From NCBI GenBank assembly GCA_963824225.1, contig CAWGOF010000002.1, forward strand, positions 372,001-436,000: a stretch of 64,000 nt of DNA, read 5' to 3'. Position 1 is the first letter of the stretch. Every line of letters starts with the position of its first letter. A program made the translations under genes and the position numbers. The notes under the pieces are model-generated. The model saw nothing but the letters and a program-made list of their open reading frames with translations. It ran no database searches and was not told the origin of the DNA. Below are positions 8,004-15,930 of this stretch, one piece after another. The DNA comes from CAWGOF01 sp963824225. Lineage in GTDB: Bacteria; Acidobacteriota; Polarisedimenticolia; Polarisedimenticolales; Polarisedimenticolaceae.

Positions 8004-8819
8004 CGCAGATGGCCACGGGCTGTCTTTTCCGCCTCGTTCCTCCTGCTCGTCCTGTCCACCGCCCTTCCGGCGATCGCCCAGTCCGACGGCTCCGCGGCAA
8101 CGCGGTACCGTCTGCGGAAGGACTCGTCGTTCCAGGAGGGGTGCTTCGACCCGTGCATGTGCCCGATCCTGATTCTCGAGCCCCTCGAGGGCCGGTTCGT
8201 GCTCGAGCCGGCCGGCTCGGACTGGCTATTCCGGTACTTCCGCGTGACGAGCGTCGACTGGCGCGCCGGCTCCGGGAGCGGCGCGCGACGCCTGCGTGGC
8301 TCCGGAACCTATCGCGTCGGTGGCGAGTTCGCGGTGCAGCACCAGATGACGCTCGATCTGCAGATCAACGACGGACCGGTCGAGCGGTTCGACAGCGGAC
8401 TGGTGCTGGGGGGCGGACAGTTCCCCAGGATCGACGTCACCATGTCGCTCCACGGCGTGTTCTGCTACGACAAGGTGATCGAGCTTCACGCGCGCCCGGC
8501 GCCCGACGTGGCCGTCGATCGGGGCGAGCTGTCGTGGCTCCCCGTCGTGGATGCGCTGGGGTTCGACGTCGTCTCGGGTGATCTCGACGTCCTGCGCGCA
8601 TCAGGCGGTGACTTCTCGCTCGCCGCGACGCACTGCGTGGCCAACGACGTCGCCGGGACCTCCACGTCGTTCGACGACGTGCCCGAGCCGGGCCAGGCGT
8701 TCTGGTTCGTCGTTCGGTTCGCGGACGACCAGGGGCCCGAGTCGTACGACGACGACACGTGGTCGCAGCCCGTGTCGCGCGATCCGGGGATCGAGTCGTC
8801 GCTCGGGGCGTGTCCGTGA
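8001..8819 (+). CDS. Exported protein of unknown function
   Basis: The 272-residue product has a clear signal peptide (MRRWPRAVFSASFLLLVLST, cleavage near AIAQ). A Cys-containing N-terminal domain follows (CFDPCMCP), then a beta-rich region, and a C-terminal fibronectin-like module with VVSGDLDVLRASGGDF and PGQAFWFVVR. That last pattern recurs in secreted proteins of delta-proteobacterial type. The ATG at 8001 is used instead of the in-frame GTG at 7995 because GGGGG lies just before it. Its stop overlaps the GTG of the next gene. No enzymatic motif was recognised. Confidence 0.75.
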   Translation: MRRWPRAVFSASFLLLVLSTALPAIAQSDGSAATRYRLRKDSSFQEGCFDPCMCPILILEPLEGRFVLEPAGSDWLFRYFRVTSVDWRAGSGSGARRLRGSGTYRVGGEFAVQHQMTLDLQINDGPVERFDSGLVLGGGQFPRIDVTMSLHGVFCYDKVIELHARPAPDVAVDRGELSWLPVVDALGFDVVSGDLDVLRASGGDFSLAATHCVANDVAGTSTSFDDVPEPGQAFWFVVRFADDQGPESYDDDTWSQPVSRDPGIESSLGACP

Positions 8820-10459
8820 GACGATTCGCGCTCGCGCTCGGCCTGTCGGTCTGCGGGACAGCGGTGGGTGAGGAGCCGCTCGACCTCGGGTCGATCCGGT
8901 TCCCGAACTCCGGCTCCGATGCAGCCCAGACGCCGTTCGTCCGGGGCATGCTCTTGCTCCACAGCTTCGAGTTCGAGGACGCGCGGGAGGCGTTTCTCGA
9001 GGCCGAGCGCGCGGACCCCGGCTTTGCCCTGGCGTACTGGGGCGAGGCGCTGACGCACAACCATCCGCTGTGGCGCGAGCAGGACGCCGATGACGCGCGC
9101 GCCGCGCTGGCCAAGCTCGCACCGACGCCCACGGCCCGGAGGGCCAAGGCTCCGACCGAGCGCGAGCGCGGGTATCTCGCGGCGGTGGATGCGCTGTACG
9201 GCGAGGGCGACAAGGTGACGCGCGATCGGGCCTACGCCGAAGCGATGCGCGGCGTGTCCGAGCGCTACCCCGACGACCTCGAGGCCCGCGCACTGTGGGC
9301 GCTCGCGATCCTCGGCACGGCACAGGGCGTGCGGGACTATGCGGTGTACATGAGCGCGGCGGCGGTGGCCGAGGAGGTGTTCGCGGCGAACCCGCGCCAT
9401 CCGGGCGCCGCGCACTATCTGATCCACTCGTACGACGATCCGATCCACGCTCCGCTCGGGCTACGCGCCGCCCGGACGTACGCCCGGATCGCGCCGGCCG
9501 CGTCGCACGCGCAGCACATGATCTCGCACATCTACGTCGCCCTCGGGTGGTGGGACGATTCGGTCCAGTCGAACGTGAACGCGGTCGACGTGTCGGTCGA
9601 GCGCCGCGCGAAAAAAGGGCTCGGCCCCGACGCGTTGAACTACCACGCGCTGCACTGGCTCGTGTACTCGTACCTCCAGCTCGGACGGTACGACGACGCG
9701 CGGGCGGCGATGCAGCGCATGGTGGGCTACGCCGAGGAGAGCGGCTCGGGGCGCGCGCTGTGGCACCTCGCGGCGGTGCGCGCGGCGTGGATCGTCGAGA
9801 CCGGCGGCCGCGATGCGCCGCCGGAGGCCGAGTCGGAGAAGGCGCAGGTGACGGGCGCGGCCGCCGACGCGTTTGCCACGGGCTATGCCGCGATCCTGCG
9901 CGGAGACCACGAGACCGCCGAGAAGGCAGCCGCGCGCCTCGCCGACCGGCACTCGGTCGCGGCCCAGGGGCCGTTGTGCCACCAGACCGGCGCGTACAGC
10001 GACGTGTCGAAGGGCGATCTCGTCGTCGTGGCGGTGCTGCGGGACCTGCTCCGAGCGCGTATCGAGCACGCGGCAGGACACCCGGAGCGGGCGCTCGAGC
10101 TGCTCGACACCGCGACGGCAGCCGAGGACGCGCTGCCGGTCGATTTCGGCCCGCCGGCGATCGTCAAGCCCTCGCACGAGCTGTACGGCGACGTGCTGCT
10201 CGAGCTGGGCCGACCGGCCGAGGCCCGGGCGCAGTACGAGAAGGCTCTGGCCCGTGCACCGCGCCGCAGCCTCGCGCTCGCGGGCGTCGCCCGTGCGGCG
10301 ACGGGGCTCGAGGACAGGGCGGCCGTGGCGGATGCGTGCGAGCAGATCGCGCGCAACTACGCTCGCGCGGACGCATCCGTGCCGCGCCCGGCCCCGTGCT
10401 CCCCGCCGGTCGCTGAAAACGGGGACATTCATCGTTTTCTGCCCCAAATGGGGCAGTAA
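8816..10459 (+). CDS. Exported TPR-repeat protein
   Basis: The start GTG at 8816 shares bases with the preceding stop (GTGA), so translation is coupled. The short hydrophobic N-terminus looks like a signal peptide (RRFALALGLSVCGTAVG). Then come helical repeats: FVRGMLLLHSFEFEDAREAF, FALAYWGEALTHNHPLW, and ALVWLVYSYLQLGRYDDARA-like units to the end. This resembles the family of 60-65 kDa TPR proteins often annotated as tetratricopeptide proteins near exported enzymes. The last 14 residues (ENGDIHRFLPQMGQ) are encoded by a palindromic element and look added on. No enzymatic role is evident. Confidence 0.8.
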   Translation: MRRFALALGLSVCGTAVGEEPLDLGSIRFPNSGSDAAQTPFVRGMLLLHSFEFEDAREAFLEAERADPGFALAYWGEALTHNHPLWREQDADDARAALAKLAPTPTARRAKAPTERERGYLAAVDALYGEGDKVTRDRAYAEAMRGVSERYPDDLEARALWALAILGTAQGVRDYAVYMSAAAVAEEVFAANPRHPGAAHYLIHSYDDPIHAPLGLRAARTYARIAPAASHAQHMISHIYVALGWWDDSVQSNVNAVDVSVERRAKKGLGPDALNYHALHWLVYSYLQLGRYDDARAAMQRMVGYAEESGSGRALWHLAAVRAAWIVETGGRDAPPEAESEKAQVTGAAADAFATGYAAILRGDHETAEKAAARLADRHSVAAQGPLCHQTGAYSDVSKGDLVVVAVLRDLLRARIEHAAGHPERALELLDTATAAEDALPVDFGPPAIVKPSHELYGDVLLELGRPAEARAQYEKALARAPRRSLALAGVARAATGLEDRAAVADACEQIARNYARADASVPRPAPCSPPVAENGDIHRFLPQMGQ

Positions 10460-10477
10460 TTGAGCGTGTCCCCTTTT
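10416..10477. repeat. REP-like palindromic element overlapping a gene end
   Basis: Outer arms AAAACGGGGACA (10416-10427) and TGTCCCCTTTT (10467-10477) are inverted copies with one extra C. Inside lies a perfect stem CTGCCCC-AAAT-GGGGCAG at 10439-10456. The stop codon of the TPR gene (10457-10459) falls within it. The architecture and the GGGGACA ends recall bacterial REP/TnpREP-mobilised palindromes. The stem followed by CCCCTTTT could also help terminate transcription. No second copy was seen in this window. Confidence 0.5.
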
Positions 10478-10490
10478 ATGATGCCGCGGC

Positions 10491-12410
10491 ATGGTGGCGT
10501 TCAATCCGGCTGCGGGCGATCTGTTCCCTGGGAGCCTCGCCGCCTCGATCGGCGGGGCCGCATGGGCCTGGGCGCTCGCGGCACTCGTCGGCGCAACGCT
10601 CGTTCCGCTGCGCAACGACCGGGGTCGCGGACGGATTCTGTGCTGGCTCGTGATCGGGATCGCGGCCGAGAGCCTGGCGTGGCTTGGCCTGTCGTCGATC
10701 GGGCGGCTCTGGCCGCTCGACGTGATCGTGGCCGCGGGGTTGATGACCTGCGCGTGCGCGCTCGTCTCGGGTCGACGCGTGCTCGCGGCGCTGCGCGATC
10801 GAGGGAGCGAGCCCCCGAGCTCCGGGACGCGCTGGATCGAGACGCTGTCGATCGCGATCGTCGCGGTCGTCGTCGCTCTCGCCGTCCGGCTCGCGCTCTT
10901 CCCGACCGTGTACTACGACGACCTCGTGTTCCACGTCGCCGCACCGAGACAGGCGTTGTTGACCGGGAGCTGGCCGGCGCTGCCCGGATTGAGCCACACG
11001 TTCATGCCCGCCGGCTGGGATGCGGCGTACGTCCTGCCGCTCGCGCTGGGCGGTGGCGGCGGCCCGCAGCTCATGAACGCGATCGGCGTCGTGCTGCTCG
11101 CCTGGGCCGCAGCGCGACTGGGTCGGCTGGGCGGCGGGCGGGCGGCGGCGCTCGCTGCTACAGCGCTGTTCATCGCGACGCCGGTCGTGCTGTCGCTCGG
11201 TGCGTTCGCCGGAAACGACCTGTACGTCGGCTTGGCGCTTGCGGTGGCCGCCGAAGCGCTCGCGCGGAGCCGCGGCGAGCGAGCGGTCCTGATCGGCCTT
11301 CTCGCCGGCGCCGCGTGGTCGGCGAAGTACACGGCGCTCGCCGCCACCGCCGGGCTCGGCCTCGGCGCCTTCGGCCTGACGGCCGGCGGGTTCGCCCGGC
11401 GCGCCGGGCGCTGCGTGACGGTCGGCGTGGTCGCCATGCTCGTCGGCCTGCCGTGGACGCTGCGTAGCCTCGTCCTGACCGGGAGCCCGCTCTACCCCGC
11501 GTTCTACGGCATCCTCGGCGGTCGGTACTGGAGCGCGCGTAGCGCCGAGCTCGTCGCCGAGCAGGTGTCGCACGGCGGGCTCGAGAACCGCGGCCCCGCG
11601 GCGTTCGTGCTCGCGCTGTGGGACCTGCTCACGCGCTCGGCCGACCTGGGCTTCCCCGCGGGCATCAACCCCGTGCTCCTCGTGGTCGGGCTCCTCGGCC
11701 TCCTGCGCCTCCAACGGGTCGTCGGCGGACGGGGGCTCGCAGTCACGCTCGCCGTCGCGTACTGCGGCTACTGCATCACGTCGCTCAACGTGCGCTACGC
11801 GCTCGGCATGTTCGCGCTCCTGGTTCCATTCGCCGCGGCGGCTCTCGAGGCCGTGCTCGAGCTCGGAATACGCCGGGCACGTCTCGCCGCCCTATCGTTC
11901 GGCCTGGCCCTGGCCCTCGCCGTCGCGTGCGCCGGCCCGCTCGTCGACGGCGTGCGCCGGCATCTGCGGTACTACGGCGCCCAGACGACGCTGTTCGGCG
12001 GAACGGCCCGCCGGGATATCCAGGCCGATCGGATCCACCTCGCCGCGCTCGGCCGCGAGGCCGCGCACCGCCTTCCGCCCGATGCGAGGATCCTGCTCGT
12101 GGGCGACGCCCGTTTCGGGCTCCTCCCCCGCCCGACCCTCGCGTCCTCGGCCTACGACCGTCCGGACATCGCCCGGTTCGTCGCCGGCGCGACGAGCGTG
12201 TCCGAGATCAACGCTCGGCTCGGCGAGTTCACACACGTCGTGGTGAGCTTCCGCGAGCTCGAGCGGTTCGAGAAGGAGTACCACTTCGACGAGTGGTTCG
12301 GTCCGGGCGAGCTCGACCTGTTCCGGCGCTGGCTCGCCGAGGGGCTCGTGCCCGTCGCCCGGCACGGCGCGGTTGCGCTCTACGAGCTGCCGAGAGTCCC
12401 GCCAGGCTGA
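10491..12410 (+). CDS. Polytopic membrane protein, GT-C (dolichyl-phosphate-mannose mannosyltransferase-like)
   Basis: A 639-residue product with about 11-12 hydrophobic helices and a soluble C-terminal domain from about residue 510. The first large loop contains YYDDLVFHVAAPRQALL, with acidic residues placed as in GT-C glycosyltransferases, which take lipid-phosphate sugars and act at the outer face of the inner membrane. LPWTLRSLVLTGSPLYP is another frequent GT-C feature. Acceptor and sugar are unknown. A 12-bp palindrome ATGCCGCGGCAT (10481-10492) overlaps the start codon. It follows the REP-like element, so it may have its own promoter. Confidence 0.7.
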   Translation: MVAFNPAAGDLFPGSLAASIGGAAWAWALAALVGATLVPLRNDRGRGRILCWLVIGIAAESLAWLGLSSIGRLWPLDVIVAAGLMTCACALVSGRRVLAALRDRGSEPPSSGTRWIETLSIAIVAVVVALAVRLALFPTVYYDDLVFHVAAPRQALLTGSWPALPGLSHTFMPAGWDAAYVLPLALGGGGGPQLMNAIGVVLLAWAAARLGRLGGGRAAALAATALFIATPVVLSLGAFAGNDLYVGLALAVAAEALARSRGERAVLIGLLAGAAWSAKYTALAATAGLGLGAFGLTAGGFARRAGRCVTVGVVAMLVGLPWTLRSLVLTGSPLYPAFYGILGGRYWSARSAELVAEQVSHGGLENRGPAAFVLALWDLLTRSADLGFPAGINPVLLVVGLLGLLRLQRVVGGRGLAVTLAVAYCGYCITSLNVRYALGMFALLVPFAAAALEAVLELGIRRARLAALSFGLALALAVACAGPLVDGVRRHLRYYGAQTTLFGGTARRDIQADRIHLAALGREAAHRLPPDARILLVGDARFGLLPRPTLASSAYDRPDIARFVAGATSVSEINARLGEFTHVVVSFRELERFEKEYHFDEWFGPGELDLFRRWLAEGLVPVARHGAVALYELPRVPPG

Positions 12411-12421
12411 CCGGACCGCGG

Positions 12422-12427
12422 TATACT
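12422..12427 (+). promoter_or_regulatory. Candidate -10 box (TATACT)
   Basis: TATACT stands out in GC-rich sequence 32 bases before the start of the small Cys-rich gene, which has its own GGAGG. No matching -35 lies 16-18 bases upstream, so this is a weak call. Confidence 0.3.
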
Positions 12428-12458
12428 TCGGGCCGATCCACCGATCGGGAGGTTGCTC

Positions 12459-12653
12459 ATGAAGCGTCGCATCGCCGCGTCGATCCTCGTTCTCGCCGCA
12501 GCCGCCGTGGCCGTTGGCCTCGCCGCCGCCACCTCGGGCGTCAAGCTGCCGAAATGCTCCCAGGTCAAGTGCCGCGACATCGGTTGTCCGGCGGATGTCC
12601 TGTGCGTCGCCGGACAAGTCAAGACCTGCGCCGACGTGTGCAACGGCCACTGA
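12459..12653 (+). CDS. Small exported Cys-rich protein
   Basis: 64 residues: a signal sequence of about 25 residues (MKRRIAASILVLAAAAVAVG) and a mature part of about 38 residues with six cysteines (CSQVKC, GC, LC, TC, DVC), probably three disulphides. GGAGG lies six bases before the ATG. Such mini-proteins can be bacteriocin-like, protease-inhibitor-like or structural; no family was recognised. It lies 21 bases before the frameshifted S9 peptidase gene, so the two may be co-transcribed. Confidence 0.65.
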   Translation: MKRRIAASILVLAAAAVAVGLAAATSGVKLPKCSQVKCRDIGCPADVLCVAGQVKTCADVCNGH

Positions 12654-12674
12654 CCGGCGCTCGGAGGTTCGATC

Positions 12675-14676
12675 ATGTCACGATGCGTGCTGGCGACTTC
12701 GCTCGTCGCCGTCGTTTCGCTCGCCCAGGCGCAAAACGCTCCACCCCAGACGTACTCGGGTCTCGGCTCGGACAGCATGTCCCGCGAGACGATCGCGAAG
12801 TACGCGCCGACGCCCTCGACCCCGCCGTGATCGCGGCCGCATCCAGCGATCCTCGACGTCCGGGCCCCGGCCTGGGCTCGGTCTCGCCCGACGGCAAGCG
12901 CCTCTACTTCACCTGGGCGGTCACCGGAACGCCGCAGGTCTGGCGCCTCGACGGCCCGATCGGCTTCCCGGTCCAGATGACTGGCGGCGAGGACCCGACC
13001 TCGATCGCGACGATCACGCCGGACGGCAGATGCTCGTGCTGGCGCGCGACGTCGGCGGCGAGGAGAACCCCGGTCTCTACCTGCAGCCCGCGGACGGCGG
13101 CGCGCTCGTGACGATCCACACGATGAAGGGCACGCGCGCGCTCTACGGGTTCACGACGCCGGACTCGAAGACGATCTACTACGCGCGAACGACATGAAGC
13201 CCGACAGCTACGCGATCTACCGCTACGACATCGCGAGCGGCAGCGCGCGGAGCGGGTCCTCGACCAGCCCGGTCTCTGGACGATCGCCGACCACGACGAG
13301 GGGTCAGGACGGGACGCTCCGGCTGCTCCTCGCGAAGGCGACCGGCGCGCTCACCGCCGAGTACCACGAGTGGAGCTCGCGCACGCGTGCGCTCACGCCG
13401 CTCTTCGGCCACGACGAGAAGGCCGAATACGACGCCGCCTATGCCGCGCGGCCCGCCGAGCTCCTCGTCCGCACGAACAAGCTCGGCGAGTTCCGGCGCC
13501 TGTACCGGTTCCGGCCGCGGGAGCGAGCTCGAGCCGATCGGCCCCGAGATGAAGATGGACGTCGCCGGTTCGCAGATCGATCGGCGCGACGGCGCCTGTA
13601 CTTCGAGCTGCAACGACGGGGGCTACACGCGCCTCTCGATCTTCGACGCCTCGACGTACGCCGAGGTGCCGTTCCCGGTGCCGCAGGACGCCGAGCACGT
13701 GCGGCGCGGGCTCGATCACACCCGACGGCCGGTTCGTGACGATCGGCATCGAGACCGGCAAGGGCGCCGCGAGCGAGCTACGTGTGGGACTGGGACACGA
13801 AGACGCTCGACGCCGTGGTCGCTGCCGAGCGCACCCGAGGTCGATCTGGCGAAGTTCGCGGCGCCGCGACTCGACACTACCCGGCGCGCGACGGGACGAA
13901 GATCCCGATGTTCGTGCGCTACCCGCCGGGTGCGCGCCCGAGGCCCCGGCCAGACCGAGCCGTGCCCGATCGTCGTGCAGTTCCACGGCGGACCCGAGGG
14001 TCAGGCGCGGCCGGGCTTCAGCCCACGCTCGCAGCTCTTCGTCGACGCGGGCTTCATCTGCGTCGAGCCGAACGTCCGCGGCAGCGACGGCTACGGCAAG
14101 ACGTGGCTCGACGCCGACAACGGCCCGAAGCGCCTCGACGTGATCACCGACATCGAGGACGCGGGCAAGTGAGCTGCGCAAGCTGGTTCTCCCGCGGCGG
14201 CAAGGCGCCCAAGGTCGGCATCATGGGCGGGAGCTACGGCGGCTACTCGACGCTCATCGGCATGACGATGTTCGGCGGGCACCTACGACGCGGGCGTCTC
14301 GATCGTCGGCATCATCAACCTGCGGACGTTCCTGCAGAACACGGCGCCTTACCGCCGCATCCTGCGCGCGAGCGAGTACGGCGATCCCGAGAAGGATGCC
14401 GACGGCGCTCGAAGAAGCTCTCGCCGTCGTCCTACCTCGACCGGGTGAAGCTCGCCGCTCCTGATCATCCAGGGCGTCGACGATCCGCGCGTTCCGGTGG
14501 GCGAGGCGATCCAGATCCAGGAGGCGCTCGCCGCACGCGGAACGAAGTCCCGGCTGATCCTGCTCGAGGGGGAAGGCCACGGCGCGGCCCGACGCACGGG
14601 ACAGGTCGTGATGATCGGCCACGCGCTGCAGTTCCTGATCGAGCAGCTCGGGCCCAGGCCGTCTCCGGCGTCCTAA
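12675..14676 (+). pseudogene. S9-family prolyl oligopeptidase/dipeptidyl aminopeptidase, multiply frameshifted
   Basis: The gene starts with ATG at 12675 and a signal peptide (MSRCVLATSLVAVVSLAQAQ). Its first frame stops at 12828-12830. Following the protein needs about fifteen frame changes: four successive single-base losses near 12812, 13028, 13190 and 13250, then mostly single extra bases, e.g. at 14170, 14183, 14280, 14404, 14411 and 14457. Between shifts the peptide is excellent: beta-propeller blades (SVSPDGKRLYFTWAVTGTPQ), HGGPEGQ, the nucleophile motif GGSYGGYSTL, DDPRVP and the catalytic His in EGEGHG. Intact, it would cleave peptides in the periplasm. No frame yields a full enzyme as written. 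Confidence 0.85.
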
Positions 14677-14721
14677 AAAAATGACCGGCGGTCGCCGTCG
14701 CAGCGACGGACGCCGCCGGTC
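14675..14721 (-). terminator. Rho-independent terminator of the exported-protein gene
   Basis: Read on the minus strand, a long hairpin (14683-14721; arms of 9+7 bp separated by a 3-base internal loop, outer arm GACCGGCGG) is followed by a run of seven T (14675-14681). It lies 27 bases after the stop of the minus-strand gene. On the other strand the A-run overlaps the stop codon of the S9 gene. Confidence 0.8.
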
Positions 14722-14747
14722 CGAGGATTGTCCGCAGGCGCTGAGCG

Positions 14748-15698
14748 TCAGTCCGGGATGCAGTACACGGTCATGAACTTCGTCCACTCGCGGTCGTTCT
14801 TCTTGATCGTGAAGCTGACCGTCGCCGGTCCCTTGTAGATCTTGTCCTTCGTGTGGATCTCGTAGATCCGGCAGCCCGGCTGGTCCTCGATCACGATCTT
14901 GTGCGTCCCGACCTCGGGAGCCTCGACGTGCGCGAAGTGATCGACGCGGATGCGCGGATCGTAGTACGACCACTTCTTGTTCCCCGCCCCGTTCGTGTCG
15001 ATCCAGCGCAGACCGACCCCATCCATCGGCAGCCCGGTCGCCTCGTTGATGAACTGGGTGTCGATCTCGGTGTTGTGCGTGGCGGACTGCTTGACCTTGA
15101 AGTTGTCGGTCTTCGAGAACGAGGGAACGAAGCCGTGGAAGTTGTCTTCCTCGCCCGGGCCGCCCGGGTCGTACCCGTTGTCGACGAGCTCGGGATCACC
15201 GGTGAATGCTCCGACGGGCGTGAGCCACGCCTTGTACTCGCCGCCGTTGTTCGGGGTGTCGAGGAACGGACACATCTCGACCGTGACCGCGCCGTGATCG
15301 ACGTCGAACCCCGTATCGTGATCGCCCACCGCCTGGGGCGCAACGCGCGCCGTGATGATGCCGGCCGTGATCGTCAGGCGCCGGTACTTCTGCGGATCGG
15401 TGCTCAGCAGGGTCTTCCCGCTCGGGTCCGTGATCTGGTAGAAGTAGTCGCCGTCGGGCAGGCCCGCGGCGTGCTGCGGCGCGCCTTGTCCCGGGCCGCC
15501 ATCGAGGTACACGCCGAGCAGGTCGCACTTGGCGTCGTAGATGTTGGCGTTGACCTCGCTCCCGTCCTTGATTGTCGTGAAAATTGCACCCGACAACTGG
15601 TACTCGAGCGCCACAACGGCCCCGACCCAGCTGCTCGCCGAGATGCCGATCGTCAGCGCGAGCGCAACGACCACTGTCACAAGACCTGACTTACGCAT
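14748..15698 (-). CDS. Exported protein of unknown function
   Basis: 316 residues with a signal peptide (MRKSGLVTVVVALALTIGIS) and a beta-rich mature part: EYQLSGAIFTTIKDGSEVNA, DGDYFYQITDPSGKTLLS, then ATVSFTIKKND near the end. The DPSGK/LLST pattern resembles prealbumin- or carboxypeptidase-regulatory-like beta-sandwich domains in secreted bacterial proteins. The start at 15698 has AAGGGG nearby; an upstream in-frame start at 15785 would add 29 unrelated residues. It is fully intact although the genes on both sides are riddled with frameshifts. A strong terminator follows it. Confidence 0.7.
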   Translation of the reverse strand: MRKSGLVTVVVALALTIGISASSWVGAVVALEYQLSGAIFTTIKDGSEVNANIYDAKCDLLGVYLDGGPGQGAPQHAAGLPDGDYFYQITDPSGKTLLSTDPQKYRRLTITAGIITARVAPQAVGDHDTGFDVDHGAVTVEMCPFLDTPNNGGEYKAWLTPVGAFTGDPELVDNGYDPGGPGEEDNFHGFVPSFSKTDNFKVKQSATHNTEIDTQFINEATGLPMDGVGLRWIDTNGAGNKKWSYYDPRIRVDHFAHVEAPEVGTHKIVIEDQPGCRIYEIHTKDKIYKGPATVSFTIKKNDREWTKFMTVYCIPD

Positions 15699-15800
15699 GT
15701 TTCCCCTTCCGAGCCCCGCCGAGCCCCGACCGCGCGACGCCCGGTCGCGCTGGTCGACATGGATTGATTTCCGCGTGCCCGACACCCGAGCCTATGACAG

Positions 15801-15832
15801 ATACCTACTACGAATTCGTCACTCGGTGTCAA
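15801..15832 (-). promoter_or_regulatory. Candidate sigma-70-like promoter for the exported-protein gene
   Basis: On the minus strand a perfect TTGACA (15827-15832) is followed 19 bases later by TAGGTA (15802-15807), about 105 bases before the start codon. The spacing is long and the -10 weak, so the call is tentative. It is, however, the only consensus -35 between the two divergent genes. Confidence 0.35.
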
Positions 15833-15930
15833 GTGTTTCGATACACCAAAGCGAGTCCCGAGAAAGGGACGCTTGGGGTTGTGGAGGCTCTCCGGATCGT
15901 CGTCACCGGCGCTCGTAGTATCGTGCGCCG

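Noticed and set aside
12675..14676. Annotating each open piece of the S9 gene as a separate small protein
   Set aside because: The pieces line up in order as one S9 peptidase; none has its own start or ribosome site.
14675..14681. A-run as a slippery site for programmed frameshifting of the S9 gene
   Set aside because: It lies at the stop codon, and its T-run on the other strand belongs to a clear terminator; the real shifts are elsewhere.
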